Source: Candidatus Phytoplasma solani | GTDB taxonomy: Bacteria > Bacillota_I > Bacilli_A > Acholeplasmatales > Acholeplasmataceae | DNA length: 64,000 bases | Reading direction: 5' to 3' | Assembly: GCF_040126175.1 (NCBI RefSeq) | Contig: NZ_CP155828.1 | Span: forward strand, 248,001-312,000 | Shown: positions 20,326 to 30,751 of the stretch, one piece after another | How positions within the stretch are numbered: the stretch's first letter is position 1 | Layout: every line of letters starts with the position of its first letter | The notes under the pieces: generated by a model | What the model saw: the letters and a program-made list of their open reading frames with translations, nothing else | Told to the model about the DNA's origin: nothing | Databases searched by the model: none | Program-made: the position numbers and the translations under genes

Positions 20326-21510
20326 ATGGCTAATGAAAAATTTATAAGAAATAAACCTCATTTAAATGTTGGAACCATTGGACACGTTGATCACGGAAAA
20401 ACCACTTTAACAGCTGCCATAACTCAAGTTTTATCTACTCAAGGATTGGCTAAAAGTAAAGCTTATGACCAAATTGATAATGCTCCTGAAGAAAGAGAAC
20501 GTGGAATTACCATTAAAACTTCTCATGTAGAATATGAAACTTCAAAAAGACATTATGCTCACGTTGATTGTCCAGGTCATGCTGATTATGTTAAAAACAT
20601 GATTACTGGTGCCGCTCAAATGGATGCTGCTATTTTAGTAGTTTCTGGCGCAGATAGCGTTATGCCTCAAACTAGAGAACACATTTTGTTAGCTCGACAA
20701 GTAGGGGTTCCTAAAATTGTTGTTTTTTTAAACAAATGCGATCTTTGTCCTGATGAAGAAATTTTAGAATTAGTTGAAATGGAAGTTCGTGAATTACTAT
20801 CTAAATATGATTTTCCAGGTGATGACATTCCTATTATTAGAGGATCTGCTTTAAAAGCTTTAGAAGGGGATGCACATTATGTCACTCAAGTTAATGAATT
20901 AATTAAAACTTTGGATTCATATATTGAAGATCCAGTGCGTGAAATTGACAAACCTTTTTTAATGCCAGTCGAAGATGTTTTCACTATTACCGGTAGAGGA
21001 ACAGTGGTTACTGGTAGGGTTGAAAGAGGGCGAGTGAAATCTGGTGATGAAGTAGAGATTATAGGTCTTAAAGATACTAGAAAAACAATTGTAACAGCGG
21101 TGGAAATGTTTAAAAAAGACTTAGATTTTGCTCAAGCAGGTGATAATATTGGAGCTTTATTGCGTGGAATTAACCGCGAAGACGTTCAACGTGGTCAAGT
21201 ATTAGCAAAGCCAGATTCTGTGAAACCTCATTTTCAATTTGTAGCTCAAGTTTATGTTTTAACCAAAGAAGAAGGAGGGCGTCATACTGCCTTTTTTTCA
21301 CAATACCGTCCTCAATTTTATTTCCGCACCACCGATATTACAGGTGTTGTTGAATTACAAGGTGATGTTAAAATGGTTATGCCAGGAGATAACACCGAAT
21401 TAACTGTCACTTTAAACAGTCCTATCGCAATCGAAGAAGGAACTAAGTTCTCTATTCGTGAAGGTGGTAAAACAGTTGGTGCCGGATCAGTTTCTAAAAT
21501 TTTAAAATAA
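20326..21510 (+). CDS. tuf: Elongation factor Tu
   Basis: GTPase that delivers aminoacyl-tRNA to the ribosome. G1 GHVDHGKTT is near residue 19, G3 DCPGHADY near 80 and G4 NKCD near 135. I choose the ATG at 20326 because a very strong AAAAGGAGG (20306-20314) lies just upstream and it gives the usual 394 residues. The upstream TTG at 20281 would place that site inside the gene. Confidence 0.98.
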   Translation: MANEKFIRNKPHLNVGTIGHVDHGKTTLTAAITQVLSTQGLAKSKAYDQIDNAPEERERGITIKTSHVEYETSKRHYAHVDCPGHADYVKNMITGAAQMDAAILVVSGADSVMPQTREHILLARQVGVPKIVVFLNKCDLCPDEEILELVEMEVRELLSKYDFPGDDIPIIRGSALKALEGDAHYVTQVNELIKTLDSYIEDPVREIDKPFLMPVEDVFTITGRGTVVTGRVERGRVKSGDEVEIIGLKDTRKTIVTAVEMFKKDLDFAQAGDNIGALLRGINREDVQRGQVLAKPDSVKPHFQFVAQVYVLTKEEGGRHTAFFSQYRPQFYFRTTDITGVVELQGDVKMVMPGDNTELTVTLNSPIAIEEGTKFSIREGGKTVGAGSVSKILK

Positions 21511-21550
21511 TTTTTTGATTATTTCTATATATTTGTTCAATTATTTAAAT

Positions 21551-21580
21551 AAAGCCCTTTTTTAAGGGTTTTTCTTTTTT
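21551..21580 (+). terminator. Rho-independent terminator after tuf
   Basis: A short stem (AGCCCTT paired with AAGGGTT, allowing one G-T pair) with a T loop is followed by a long T run, about 40 bases after the tuf stop. Confidence 0.8.
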
Positions 21581-21618
21581 TTTAAATCCAAATTTTTGAA
21601 AATAAAAAAATAAATTAG

Positions 21619-21647
21619 TTGCAATTAAACGCAAAAAAAGGTAATAT
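21619..21647 (+). promoter_or_regulatory. Possible promoter of the Bax-inhibitor-like gene
   Basis: TTGCAA (21619-21624), a 17-base spacer and TAATAT (21642-21647) lie about 90 bases before the next gene. Confidence 0.45.
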
Positions 21648-21735
21648 ATAAATGTACTTATTTATCATTAATCAAAATTTTTTAACTAAAATAAGTATTA
21701 AAAATATTAAATTAATGTAAAAAAGGTGGTTTTCA

Positions 21736-22539
21736 ATGAAATCAAATAATAATAACATTATTAAAGTTAATCGTTCGTTTGAAAAAATTCATAATAATTT
21801 TCTTTCTTTTTCCGATACAACCGATTATAAACACCAAGCCACACGAAAAGGAATTGCTTTTAAAACTATTTTTCTTTTATTAATTACTACTCTAACTACT
21901 GTAGTTTTTTTTAGTTTTTTTAAAACAAGCAAAATTTTTGAAGCATTAATACAATATATGTATTATTTGCTACTGGGTTTATTTTTGATGACTAGTGGGG
22001 TTTATCTTATGGCAATGGCCAAGCCACAAACAACCAATATTTTAGCTTGTCTTTTTTCTTTTCTAGAAGGTTTTATTATAGCAATTTTTTTCTATTGTGT
22101 TGATCTTTTCTTTAATAATTTATTCGAAATAATTTTTATAGCTCTTTTTGGAACTATAGCTATTTTTTGTTTAATGGCACATACTTATTACAAAGGCGTT
22201 TTAAAAGTTACTAATAGATTTAGAACTATTATGCAATATTGTTCAATTGCTTTGTTTCTTTCTTACTTAGTTCGTTTTTTTTTAATGATTTTCATAACTA
22301 GCAAATTTGAAGACATATTATATCATAGTCTTTTTGCAATTCCTCTTAGTTTAGCTGTATTAGTTTTTTTATCGATGTATTTAGCTATTCATTTTGATTA
22401 TACTGAACACATGATTTCACAAGGAATGCCTGAAAAATATGAATGGCAAGTATCTTTAGCTTTCGCTGCTACTTTAATTAGTATTTTTTTAAGAATTGTA
22501 AGCATTCTTTTAAGAATCATGGGCAAAGAAAGAAAATAA
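21736..22539 (+). CDS. Bax inhibitor-1/YccA-like membrane protein
   Basis: Integral membrane protein with about seven hydrophobic spans between residues 45 and 260. The segment ATRKGIAFKTIFLLLITT near residues 35-52 is typical of the BaxI_1 family. Members of this superfamily are linked to ion leak and stress control, but the role in phytoplasmas is unknown. The start is supported by AAAAAGGTGG just upstream. Its stop overlaps the first bases of its terminator. Confidence 0.8.
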   Translation: MKSNNNNIIKVNRSFEKIHNNFLSFSDTTDYKHQATRKGIAFKTIFLLLITTLTTVVFFSFFKTSKIFEALIQYMYYLLLGLFLMTSGVYLMAMAKPQTTNILACLFSFLEGFIIAIFFYCVDLFFNNLFEIIFIALFGTIAIFCLMAHTYYKGVLKVTNRFRTIMQYCSIALFLSYLVRFFLMIFITSKFEDILYHSLFAIPLSLAVLVFLSMYLAIHFDYTEHMISQGMPEKYEWQVSLAFAATLISIFLRIVSILLRIMGKERK

Positions 22540-22567
22540 GACCACTATTTCTAGTGGTCTTATTTTT
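22538..22567 (+). terminator. Rho-independent terminator after the Bax-inhibitor-like gene
   Basis: A perfect ten-base-pair stem (arm AAGACCACTA, loop TTTC) is followed by TATTTTTAT. It starts inside the stop codon of the preceding gene. Confidence 0.9.
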
Positions 22568-22888
22568 ATAATTTCAAGAAAGGACAAAAGATTGGATTTT
22601 TTTTGATTTTTGGTTGCTCCATGAAAAATATAAAATCAAGAAGCTATTAGTATTTTTTTTATGCAAAAAAATAAAAAAAGAAGTTAATTGATAAAAGATG
22701 CTTTTGAAAAAATATTTAATATTTCAACTTTATAGCGTTTTTTATGATTGTGGTTACTTCGGCAAAAACTCAAAAAAGAGATTTAATAACAAAATAAGTT
22801 AAAATACTTAAATAATCTTAAATTTGTAAAAAAATATTATAAGTAATTATTCGTAAGTTTTTTAGTTTTTGAAATTAATTTTTTAATA
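22568..22888. other. AT-rich gap, no gene seen
   Basis: This stretch between two convergent transcription units has stop codons in every frame and no recognised RNA gene or repeat. Confidence 0.5.
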
Positions 22889-22917
22889 AAAAAAAGACCA
22901 ACTCAAAAGTTGATCTT
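22889..22917 (-). terminator. Rho-independent terminator after rsmG
   Basis: Stem arms at 22894-22903 and 22908-22917 (one G-T pair) have the loop CAAA. The A run on the left side becomes a U tract on the minus strand. It lies 15 bases after the rsmG stop. Confidence 0.8.
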
Positions 22918-22931
22918 AATTATTGTTTTTT

Positions 22932-23558
22932 TTAACTAGTTTGAAATAATAAATTAACACGAGTTCCTAATTGATTTGGTAATTCTTGGGTATTTGTTTT
23001 AATTAAATCAATTTTTAATTTTTGAATAATAGATTGACTATCTTTTAACTCCTCTTCGTATTTTTTGCCTTTCATGGCTAAAAAATAACCCCTTTTTTTA
23101 ATTAAAGGAAAACACCATGGTAAAATAAGAGATAATTTTCCCAAAGCCCTAGTTACCACACAATCATAACTTAAAGTATGTTTTTCGACCCTTTGGTGAA
23201 AAAAAAAGATATTTTCCAAAGATAAATATGGAGCTAATTGTTTTAAAAAAATAATTTTTTTTAAAGAAGATTCTATAATTGTAATCCTTAAATGTGGATA
23301 GATGATTTTTAAAGGAAAACTAGGAAAACCAGCCCCTGAACCAACATCACAAAGATTTTTAATTTTTTTAAATTCTAGTATTTCTTTTAATATTAAAGAA
23401 TCATAAAAATGTTTACCATAAACTTCTGATAAAGATGTTAAAGCAGTAAGATTATATTTTTTATTTTCTTGGGTTAAAAATTGATAGTATAAAGAAAACT
23501 GTTTTAATTGCTTTTGATCAAGTTTAAATTTGTTTGCTAATAAATTAGTATAAAGCAT
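22932..23558 (-). CDS. rsmG: 16S rRNA 7-methylguanosine methyltransferase RsmG
   Basis: SAM-dependent methylase of 16S rRNA G527. The SAM-binding loop [15 protein letters not shown] is near residue 88 and the segment [10 protein letters not shown] near 133 matches the family. It has 208 residues. Its first 14 bases overlap the end of mnmG, so translation is probably coupled. The mnmG-rsmG pairing (gidA-gidB) is widespread. Confidence 0.95.
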   Translation of the reverse strand: MLYTNLLANKFKLDQKQLKQFSLYYQFLTQENKKYNLTALTSLSEVYGKHFYDSLILKEILEFKKIKNLCDVGSGAGFPSFPLKIIYPHLRITIIESSLKKIIFLKQLAPYLSLENIFFFHQRVEKHTLSYDCVVTRALGKLSLILPWCFPLIKKRGYFLAMKGKKYEEELKDSQSIIQKLKIDLIKTNTQELPNQLGTRVNLLFQTS

Positions 23559-25401
23559 GTTTTTTTTCCAAATAAATCAACAAAATAGAAATATCCACTT
23601 GATTAACTCCTAAAATTCTCGAAGCTTGACCTAAAGTTTCTGGTTTAACAAAAGCTAATTTTTCTTTAGCTTCTTTTGATAAATTTTTAATCTCTAAATA
23701 ATTAATTTTTTCAGGTATTATTTTACACTCTAATCTTAATAGTTTTTTTGCTTCTTTTTGAGCTTTTGCAATATAACCTTCATATTTGATTTGTATTTCT
23801 ACTTGTTCATAGACTTTTTGATCCGCTTTTTCTTTTGAAAAATGTTGCAAAACCTTATAGTTCAATTCAGGACGTTTTAACAATTGTAATAATGTTGTTT
23901 TGCCAGCAAAAGGTGCAGAATCTAATTTTTTTAAATAAGCTAAATTAGTTTCATTAGCTAAAATTTCACAATTTTGACTAAACCGTAAAATTAATTTAAT
24001 TTGATCTTTTTTCTTTTGAAAATTTTTATAATTGGTCTCATCAATTAAACCTAGATGATAACTATAATCTTTTAAACGCAAATCAGCATTATCATGTCTT
24101 AATAATAAACGAAATTCAGCTCGCGAGGTTAACAAACGATAAGGTTCTTTAGTTCCTTTGGTGATTAAATCATCAATTAAAACTCCAATATAAGCTTCAT
24201 TTCTTTTTAAAATAAAAGCTGGTTTATTTTCTAATTTTAAAGAAGCATTAATTCCCGCCATTAATCCTTGGCAAGCTGCTTCTTCATAACCGCTAGTTCC
24301 ATTCATTTGTCCGGCAAAAAAAAGATTAATAATTTTTTTTGTTTCTAGGTTGTGTTTTAATTGGCTCGGATTAAAAGCATCGTATTCAATAGCATAAGCA
24401 TATTTAGTAATTTGGGAGTTTTGTAAACCAGGAATGGTTTTTAAAATTTCATGTTGTACTTCTTGTGTCATACTAGTTGAAAGTCCTTGCAAATACATTT
24501 CATCTAAAGATATACTTTCGGGTTCGATAAAAATTTGATGACTATTTTTATCACAAAAACGTATTACTTTATCCTCAATTGAAGGACAATAACGTGGTCC
24601 TGTTCCTTTAATATAACCACCATACATAGCAGATTTTTGAAGATGTTTTTGAATCACTTGATGAGTTTTTTCGTTAGTGTGGGTTAAATAACAAGGTTCT
24701 TGTTGTCTTAAATTTTTTATATCGCTATCAAAACTAAATGTTTGTAAATGATTATCACCTAATTGGATTTTAGTTTGACTATAATCAATTGTTGATTTTT
24801 TTATTCTTGGTGGTGTTCCTGTTTTCAGTCTAATTATTTCAAAACCTAATTCTTTTAATTGTTGACTAATGCCATAAGTGGTTGGCTTGCCGTTGGGACC
24901 AGCTGCTTTTTTGGTTTCTCCAATTAAAATTTGACTTGCTAAATAAGTTCCTGTTGTAATAATTACGGTTTTTCCATAAATTTTTTGACCATCTAACAGA
25001 CAAACTCCTTGAACTTGATTACCTTTGATTAATAAATTATTAACTAAACCTTCTAATAAAGTTAAATTAGGACTGGATTGTAACATTTTTAAAATAATTT
25101 GGGGATATTGTAGTTTATCAATTTGAGCTCTTAAAGCTCTGACAGCAGGACCTTTAGAAAAGTTAAGCATTTTCATTTGGATTTGCGATAAATCGGCTGC
25201 TTTGCCCATCACCCCTCCTAAAGCATCTATTTCTCGGACAACTACTCCTTTGGCAGGGCCTCCAATAGAAGGATTACAAGGTAAAGAGGCTACTTCTTTT
25301 AAAGAACCCGAAATTAATAAAGTATGATGTTTTTTAGCCAATATTAAAGCTGCTTCAACTCCTGCATGTCCTGCTCCGATAACAATGCTATCATAAATCA
25401 T
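23545..25401 (-). CDS. mnmG: tRNA uridine-5-carboxymethylaminomethyl modification enzyme MnmG
   Basis: FAD-dependent enzyme that, with MnmE, modifies the wobble uridine of several tRNAs. The dinucleotide-binding motif [14 protein letters not shown] is at residues 6-19. [13 protein letters not shown] near 268 and the C-terminal helical domain with [10 protein letters not shown] complete the family pattern. The length of 618 residues is normal. It probably forms one transcript with rsmG. Confidence 0.97.
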   Translation of the reverse strand: MIYDSIVIGAGHAGVEAALILAKKHHTLLISGSLKEVASLPCNPSIGGPAKGVVVREIDALGGVMGKAADLSQIQMKMLNFSKGPAVRALRAQIDKLQYPQIILKMLQSSPNLTLLEGLVNNLLIKGNQVQGVCLLDGQKIYGKTVIITTGTYLASQILIGETKKAAGPNGKPTTYGISQQLKELGFEIIRLKTGTPPRIKKSTIDYSQTKIQLGDNHLQTFSFDSDIKNLRQQEPCYLTHTNEKTHQVIQKHLQKSAMYGGYIKGTGPRYCPSIEDKVIRFCDKNSHQIFIEPESISLDEMYLQGLSTSMTQEVQHEILKTIPGLQNSQITKYAYAIEYDAFNPSQLKHNLETKKIINLFFAGQMNGTSGYEEAACQGLMAGINASLKLENKPAFILKRNEAYIGVLIDDLITKGTKEPYRLLTSRAEFRLLLRHDNADLRLKDYSYHLGLIDETNYKNFQKKKDQIKLILRFSQNCEILANETNLAYLKKLDSAPFAGKTTLLQLLKRPELNYKVLQHFSKEKADQKVYEQVEIQIKYEGYIAKAQKEAKKLLRLECKIIPEKINYLEIKNLSKEAKEKLAFVKPETLGQASRILGVNQVDISILLIYLEKKHALY

Positions 25402-25480
25402 TTTAAACCTCTTTTTTTCTTTTGATATGATGGGATTTTTTTAAACATATTTTAAAAATAAAAATAAGTATTAAATATTT

Positions 25481-26146
25481 TTAAAATATTGTGTCATTAT
25501 CTCCTTCATTTTTGATTGACACATAAGGAGGCTTATAATTTTTTTGTTTTTCTAGGAGTTCTGCAAAAAAAGATTCTCCTAATTTTTTTTTAATTTCTTC
25601 TAATGCTTTTTGTAACTCTTTATCTTTAAAAAAAATTAATTGTTTTTGTTGATTTTTAATCCAATAATTAACGATAAAGCTAACAGTTAATAAAATAACT
25701 AAAGGAACGACAAAAAACCATTTTTTTTCTAATTTTTGCCATTTTTGAATTGTTAAAAAAATTAATAATAAAGTAGGGAGTAAAACAAACAAAAAAACAA
25801 ATTTAATTCTGTTAATTAAACTTATTTCTTTTTGATAAACTCGTATCATGAATGTTAGCCAAAAAACATTTATTTCTTTTTGATACAAAGGTGCAAAATG
25901 TTGATAATAGTCTTTGTCAATTAAAAGCCGATAACTTCCTTGATCAGCTGTCCAAATAGCAAATTGTCTTGACTGAAACAAAGTACTGTAATGCTTACTT
26001 TGTTCTAAATAATAAAATTCAACTTTGACTAAATCCCCATCCAAAACAACTTCTTCTATTAAAAAAGGTTCCCCTTGTAAAGAATGATAAAAATTAGTTA
26101 ATAACTGTAACTGTTTTTTCTTCTTTAAAAAAAATAATAAATTCAT
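25481..26146 (-). CDS. Hypothetical protein with two membrane spans
   Basis: I do not recognise this 221-residue protein. Two hydrophobic helices (about 115-135 and 144-163) are close together. They are preceded by a soluble part rich in aromatic residues and followed by a charged tail with a short helix (LQKALEEIKKKLGESFF). It lies about 80 bases upstream of mnmG on the same strand and may share its transcript. The start follows TTAAGG. Confidence 0.6.
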   Translation of the reverse strand: MNLLFFLKKKKQLQLLTNFYHSLQGEPFLIEEVVLDGDLVKVEFYYLEQSKHYSTLFQSRQFAIWTADQGSYRLLIDKDYYQHFAPLYQKEINVFWLTFMIRVYQKEISLINRIKFVFLFVLLPTLLLIFLTIQKWQKLEKKWFFVVPLVILLTVSFIVNYWIKNQQKQLIFFKDKELQKALEEIKKKLGESFFAELLEKQKNYKPPYVSIKNEGDNDTIF

Positions 26147-26483
26147 ATAATACCTTAATTTCTTTTGATGGTTATTTTTATCAATTATTAGATTTCTAGT
26201 TGATATCTATGTCTTCTTTTATAATTTGTTTATCAGTTACAAACTTAATTATTTTTTCAAATTATTGTTTTAGCTATAAACAATAAACTATTAAATGCAA
26301 AATCAAAAAACATAATTTGCCATTTTGACCAATTTTTTTGGTTTATTTTTTATAATATTTTTTTGATTTTTTTATTTATCAAAAATTTTTGAAAAAAACT
26401 AAAAAACAAAATTTAAGGTTTAAAATATTCTAATAATAATATATTTTTTTGATTATGATTTTTATTTTTTAGATAAAATAACC

Positions 26484-26584
26484 TTTTCAAACTTTATTAT
26501 CCACACAATAAAACAACTTATGGCTGCTTCATTCAAGACCTGACCAAATTCATTCTTTCATTGTTGAACAATAAAGTTTGAAAA
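26484..26584 (-). ncRNA. ffs: Signal recognition particle RNA (small bacterial 4.5S type)
   Basis: On the minus strand the hallmark SRP domain IV loop is present: GGTCAGGTC, then a short asymmetric loop, then GAAGCAGCC (about 26523-26546). This is the Ffh-binding site. The ends form a perfect 15-base-pair closing stem (26484-26498 with 26570-26584), and an imperfect inner helix joins the two parts. The length of about 100 nt fits the small SRP RNA of mollicutes. Exact ends are estimated from the stem, and a T-rich stretch follows on the 3' side. Confidence 0.85.
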
Positions 26585-26893
26585 AGCTAACTTTTTTTAA
26601 ATATGTAAAATATATCACCTAACTTTTAAAATAAAATATTAACTAAAACTATGATTTTTTTAATTATTTTATTTATATACCTAAAAAGGGTACACTATTA
26701 TTATAAACTTTTTTTTAGTTTTTATTGCAAATAAATTTTTTTGAAACTTTTTTTACTCTATTTTTTTGTTTGTTGTTGTATTGTAAATATTTTTAAAAAA
26801 TACCTCTCAAAAATTAATCATAAAATTTTTATTTTATGTTACAATATTTATTGTTATTTATTGTTATATATAATTTATTGTTATATATACTTT
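26585..26893. other. AT-rich gap with promoter-like sequences for the tRNA gene
   Basis: No reading frame is seen. Just before the tRNA, TTTATTGTTAT-like units recur around 26848-26885 and a TATAAT lies at 26869-26874, about 20 bases before the tRNA. This is probably the tRNA promoter region. Confidence 0.4.
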
Positions 26894-26970
26894 GTTTGAG
26901 TAGCTCAGCAGGATAGAGCAACAGCCTTCTAAGCTGTCGGTCGGGGGTTCGAATCCCTTCTCAAACGCCA
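26894..26970 (+). tRNA. tRNA-Arg (anticodon UCU)
   Basis: A 77-base cloverleaf. The acceptor stem GTTTGAG pairs with CTCAAAC, the anticodon loop CTTCTAA lies within ACAGC/GCTGT, and the T arm has GGTTCGAATCC. The anticodon TCT reads AGA, the main arginine codon in this AT-rich genome. The 3' CCA is encoded. Confidence 0.97.
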
Positions 26971-27111
26971 TATATGTTTTTTTATTAATGATTTAACAAA
27001 ATTTATTTTTATATTCGTTAAAAATTATTTTTCAAAGATTATTTAATTATTATTTTTTTTTAATCAATTTTTTTAAAAATAATTAATTAAAAAAAGGAAC
27101 TATTAAAATTC

Positions 27112-28182
27112 ATGACTGAATTTTATTTGCAAATTTTTATTTTAATTCTTTTAGCTATATTTATTATTGTGATTATTGTTATAGTATTTGTTTTACGTAA
27201 GCTCTTTTTAAAAAACCAACCTTTAGAAAACAATATTCAAGATTTTTTAAAACAATCTTTTTTAGAGTCTGAATTACGAGTTATCGATAGGTTAGATCTT
27301 AAAATAAACAATTTAACTCATCAAAGCAAAGATAGTTTAACTAAAGAAATCAAAGACACTCGTCAACATTTGATTAATAATCTTGAAAATTCATTAAAAG
27401 TTTTAAGAGAACAAAATGCCAGTGGTTTTCAAGAAGTTCAAAATATTCATAAATTATTGTGTCAAAATGATAAATCGGGTCAAGCAGGAGAATTTTTGTT
27501 AACACGCATTTTGGAAAACATCTCGCAAATGAAAGATAAATTAATTTTTGAAAAGCAATTTCTAATGAAGAAACAAACCAACAATGGACAACGTTTAAGA
27601 GTCGATGTTATGTGCAAAGGACATGGAAAGTTTATTCAAATTCCAATTGATTCTAAATTTCCTACAACAGATTTTCTCGCATATATTAACGATATCAACA
27701 ATCAAACAGAATTAAAAAAACGTTTTTTTTCTCATGTAAAAGAAAGAATTAAAGAAGCCCAAAAATACGTTAGCAAAGAAGATAACGCTCCTTATGTAAT
27801 TATGTTTATTCCGTCTGAAAGTGTTTTTTCTCAAATTAACGCGGATGAAGAAACAATATCATATGCTTTTAAACGTAATGTTATTATTACAAGTCCTTCT
27901 ATTTTATTAGCTATTTTAAATTCAGTTGATTATTATTTTCAAATTTTTGAAAGTGTTCAGAATAATGAAGAAAAGTTTGTTTGTATTGATAATGTTTTGC
28001 AGGCAATGAAAAATTTTGATAAAATATTTTTTAATGACCTAAAAATAGCTTTACAAAAAGTTTTAAATGTTATTGAAGAGTTGGATAAAAAAGAAAGAAC
28101 TTTACAAAAGCGTTATGAACAATTATTAGAAGTTCGCAAACAGGAAAGTAAAAAAAGATTACAAACTAACCAAAAAGATTAA
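27112..28182 (+). CDS. rmuC: DNA recombination protein RmuC-like
   Basis: A 356-residue protein with an N-terminal membrane helix (about residues 8-28), a coiled-coil stretch (45-110) and the RmuC domain, recognised by GQAGEFLLTRIL near 126 and QIPIDSKFPTTDF near 177. RmuC proteins are nuclease-fold proteins that limit inversions at short inverted repeats. The exact reaction is not settled. It is probably monocistronic, with AAAAAGGAAC upstream of the ATG. Confidence 0.88.
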   Translation: MTEFYLQIFILILLAIFIIVIIVIVFVLRKLFLKNQPLENNIQDFLKQSFLESELRVIDRLDLKINNLTHQSKDSLTKEIKDTRQHLINNLENSLKVLREQNASGFQEVQNIHKLLCQNDKSGQAGEFLLTRILENISQMKDKLIFEKQFLMKKQTNNGQRLRVDVMCKGHGKFIQIPIDSKFPTTDFLAYINDINNQTELKKRFFSHVKERIKEAQKYVSKEDNAPYVIMFIPSESVFSQINADEETISYAFKRNVIITSPSILLAILNSVDYYFQIFESVQNNEEKFVCIDNVLQAMKNFDKIFFNDLKIALQKVLNVIEELDKKERTLQKRYEQLLEVRKQESKKRLQTNQKD

Positions 28183-28295
28183 TTTTTTGATATTTTTTTA
28201 ATGGTTGAATTTAAAAAAATGGGTCTTTGCTATTTTGATTTTTTTATAAATTGTATTTATTAAAATTATTTTGCAAATATTTTTTTTGCTTATTA

Positions 28296-28334
28296 TATAA
28301 TATTTATGGATACTAAATATTTAAAGATTTAGTA
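28296..28334 (+). promoter_or_regulatory. Promoter and leader hairpin upstream of the small membrane-protein gene
   Basis: TATAAT (28296-28301), with TTGCAA 19 bases upstream, is followed by a stem with arms TACTAAAT and ATTTAGTA (28311-28334). The hairpin would lie at the 5' end of a leader of about 120 bases. Confidence 0.35.
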
Positions 28335-28454
28335 TTTTGCCTTTGTTTGTTTAAGTACATATTTAATTTAAAAAAATTAAAGCATTTATGATTGTATTTA
28401 AATCTTTCATGGTATTTTTAATTTAAAATTAAAGGATTTTTTGAAATTTTTACA

Positions 28455-28781
28455 TTGAACTCAAAATATAATAGAACTTTTATAATTAGTATTTTAATTT
28501 TTTTTACTATCGTTATTTTTTTAAGTTTTTTATTCTTTAATTATCAAGGTTTTTTTGTCGATGAAACATCCAACGATGAAACTGAAGAAATTGTTTCATC
28601 AATAACACCAGAACCTCATGTTTCTGATTCTAACATAGACGTTCTTAAAAATAAAATTTTGAATAAATTAGGTGATGTAACCGAAAAAATAATTGATTCA
28701 AAGCAGGTAAACAAGCATTTAAATGAACTTCCTAGTAAATTGACTTCTTTTGTATTTAAGGGCAAAAAAACCAAAAATTAA
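28455..28781 (+). CDS. Hypothetical membrane-anchored or secreted protein
   Basis: A 108-residue protein that I do not recognise. A hydrophobic segment at residues 9-30 could be a membrane anchor or an uncleaved signal. It is followed by an acidic linker and a lysine-rich tail facing the other side. The TTG start is uncertain: AAAGGA at 28431-28436 lies rather far (18 bases) from it, and ATT at 28446 would be better spaced. A strong terminator follows. Confidence 0.5.
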   Translation: MNSKYNRTFIISILIFFTIVIFLSFLFFNYQGFFVDETSNDETEEIVSSITPEPHVSDSNIDVLKNKILNKLGDVTEKIIDSKQVNKHLNELPSKLTSFVFKGKKTKN

Positions 28782-28834
28782 ATTTATGAAACTAATTTTT
28801 GTATAATATATTAATAATTATTTTTTTTCTTATG

Positions 28835-28868
28835 AAAGCTAATCTCTTAAGGTTAGCTTTTCAGTTTT
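28835..28868 (+). terminator. Rho-independent terminator
   Basis: A ten-base-pair stem (AAAGCTAATC with GGTTAGCTTT, one G-T pair) with loop TCTTAA is followed by TCAG and a T run. Confidence 0.85.
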
Positions 28869-29065
28869 TTTATTTTACATCAAAAAAATATTTATTGAGA
28901 TAAAAATATTGCATTTTTCTATTATTTTATTCAATTAAAATAATTAATCTTTGTTTATAATCTTTTTCTATTTCAGTTTTGTTTGAAAAAAAGATTTTCA
29001 AAAAAATATAAATTAATTATTAAAAACCATCTTGAAATTTTATCTTTGTTTATTTGAAATGATAT

Positions 29066-29114
29066 AAAAAAAAGCATTTTACATACAATTTTATTGTCTA
29101 TAATTGCTTTTTTT
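29066..29114 (+). promoter_or_regulatory. Promoter region of rny
   Basis: TTTTAC (29077-29082) and TATAAT (29099-29104) are separated by 16 bases, about 50 bases before rny. The same segment forms a weak stem (AAAAAAAGCA with TGCTTTTTTT) that could act as a terminator. The rest of the 370-base gap shows nothing else. Confidence 0.4.
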
Positions 29115-29152
29115 ATTATAAAATATTATAAAAAAGAAAGGCATAAAAGAAA

Positions 29153-30733
29153 ATGGGCGTGGACTGCAATGATTGTAGTAACATGGTTTTGCTTTCTGTT
29201 GTTTTTTTTTCTTTAGGTATTTCAATAGGTTATTTATTTTATTCTTTTTTTAATCGAAAAAAACTAGACCAAGAACAAAACAAATTTAAAAAACAAGTTA
29301 AAGAAAAATTAGAAAAATTGGAAAAATATGAAAAAGAATTGATTCGAAATGCCAAAATAGAAATATTTTCGTTAAGAAAAAAAATGGAACATGATTTACA
29401 TGAAAGAACTAATATTATAGTTAATTTAGAAGAAAAAAATAATCGTCGTGAGGAATTGTTTAATAATAGAACAGAAAATTTAAACAGAAGAGAACAATAT
29501 TTAGACGAAAAACAACAAACAATTAATCATACTAAAAAAATTATAGAAATGCAAATCAAAGAACAAGAAATTATTTTGCAAAATCAAAAAATCAAATTAG
29601 AACAAATAGCTTCTTTAAATCAAAAAGAAGCGCAAAAAATTATTATGGATGAAGTTAGAAATAAAACTGCTAACGAAATTTTTGCATATATTAAAAAAGA
29701 AGAAGAAAAGGCTAAATTAGAAGTTTCTAAAAAAGCTAAAATGCTTTTGATTTTAGCGATGCAAAAGTATTCTGCTGATACCACAGGAGAAAAAAACATT
29801 AGCGTGATTGATATTCCTAATGAAGAAATGAAAGGTCGCATTATCGGTCGTCAAGGCAGAAATATTAAAGCTTTAGAAATTTTAACCGGAGTAGATTTAA
29901 TTATTGATGATTCCCCTTTGACAGTAGTTTTAAGTAGTTTTAACCCTATTAGAAGAGAAATTGCTAAAAAAACTTTAGAATTGCTAGTTTTAGATGGCAG
30001 AATTCATCCTTCTCATATTGAAAAAGCCTTAGAACAATCAATTATAGAGGTTGATAATTTTATTAAAGAATTAGGTGAAGAAGCTGTTTTTATTACTAAA
30101 ATTGGCGAAGTTCATCCTGATTTAATTAAACTTTTAGGAAAATTACATTTTCGATTAAGTTATAGTCAAAATGTTTTAAAACATTCTTTGGAAGTAGCTT
30201 TTTTAGCGGGTAAACTAGCTTCAGAAATTGGTGAAAATGAAATTTTAGCAAGGAGAGCAGGTCTTTTTCATGATATCGGAAAGGCTTTGGACCACGAAAC
30301 AGAAGGTAGTCACGTTGAAATTGGGATCGCTTTAGCTCATAAATATAAAGAAAAAAAAGAAGTAATTGACGCTATTGCTTCTCACCATGAAGATCAATTA
30401 GCTCAAACTACAATTGGTGTTTTAGTTGCTATTGCAGATACTCTTAGCGCAGCAAGGCCTGGAGCCAGAAAAGAATCAATAGAAAATTATATTCAAAGAT
30501 TAACTAAATTAGAAAACATTGCAAATTCCATTAAAGGGGTAGCTCATTCTTATGCTATTCAAGCTGGTCGTGAAATTAGAGTTATTGTTAAACCAGACAC
30601 AATAAATGATTATTTTATGTCTCCAATTGCAAGAATTATTAAAGAAAAAATAGAAAAAGACATTATTTACAATGGATTTATTAAAGTTACCGTTATAAGA
30701 GAAACAAGAGTTATTGAGGTAGCTAAATTCTAG
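29153..30733 (+). CDS. rny: Ribonuclease Y
   Basis: Membrane-bound endoribonuclease that starts mRNA decay in Firmicutes and mollicutes. It has an N-terminal membrane helix (about 10-30), a long charged coiled coil (35-195), a KH domain with GRIIGRQGRNIKALE near 225, and an HD domain with HSLEVAFLAG near 344 and FHDIGKALDHE near 373. The length of 526 residues is normal. AAAGGC lies close upstream of the ATG. It is followed by the ymdB-type gene, a common pair. Confidence 0.96.
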   Translation: MGVDCNDCSNMVLLSVVFFSLGISIGYLFYSFFNRKKLDQEQNKFKKQVKEKLEKLEKYEKELIRNAKIEIFSLRKKMEHDLHERTNIIVNLEEKNNRREELFNNRTENLNRREQYLDEKQQTINHTKKIIEMQIKEQEIILQNQKIKLEQIASLNQKEAQKIIMDEVRNKTANEIFAYIKKEEEKAKLEVSKKAKMLLILAMQKYSADTTGEKNISVIDIPNEEMKGRIIGRQGRNIKALEILTGVDLIIDDSPLTVVLSSFNPIRREIAKKTLELLVLDGRIHPSHIEKALEQSIIEVDNFIKELGEEAVFITKIGEVHPDLIKLLGKLHFRLSYSQNVLKHSLEVAFLAGKLASEIGENEILARRAGLFHDIGKALDHETEGSHVEIGIALAHKYKEKKEVIDAIASHHEDQLAQTTIGVLVAIADTLSAARPGARKESIENYIQRLTKLENIANSIKGVAHSYAIQAGREIRVIVKPDTINDYFMSPIARIIKEKIEKDIIYNGFIKVTVIRETRVIEVAKF

Positions 30734-30751
30734 CAAATTAGGGGAATTATT

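Noticed and set aside
22568-22888. Possible small RNA gene in the gap between convergent units
   Set aside because: No conserved structure, promoter and terminator combination, or known RNA motif could be found.
26497-26505. DnaA-box-like TTATCCACA in an AT-rich gap near mnmG-rsmG, suggesting oriC
   Set aside because: Only one box is present, and dnaA and dnaN are not nearby. The sequence is part of the SRP RNA on the minus strand.
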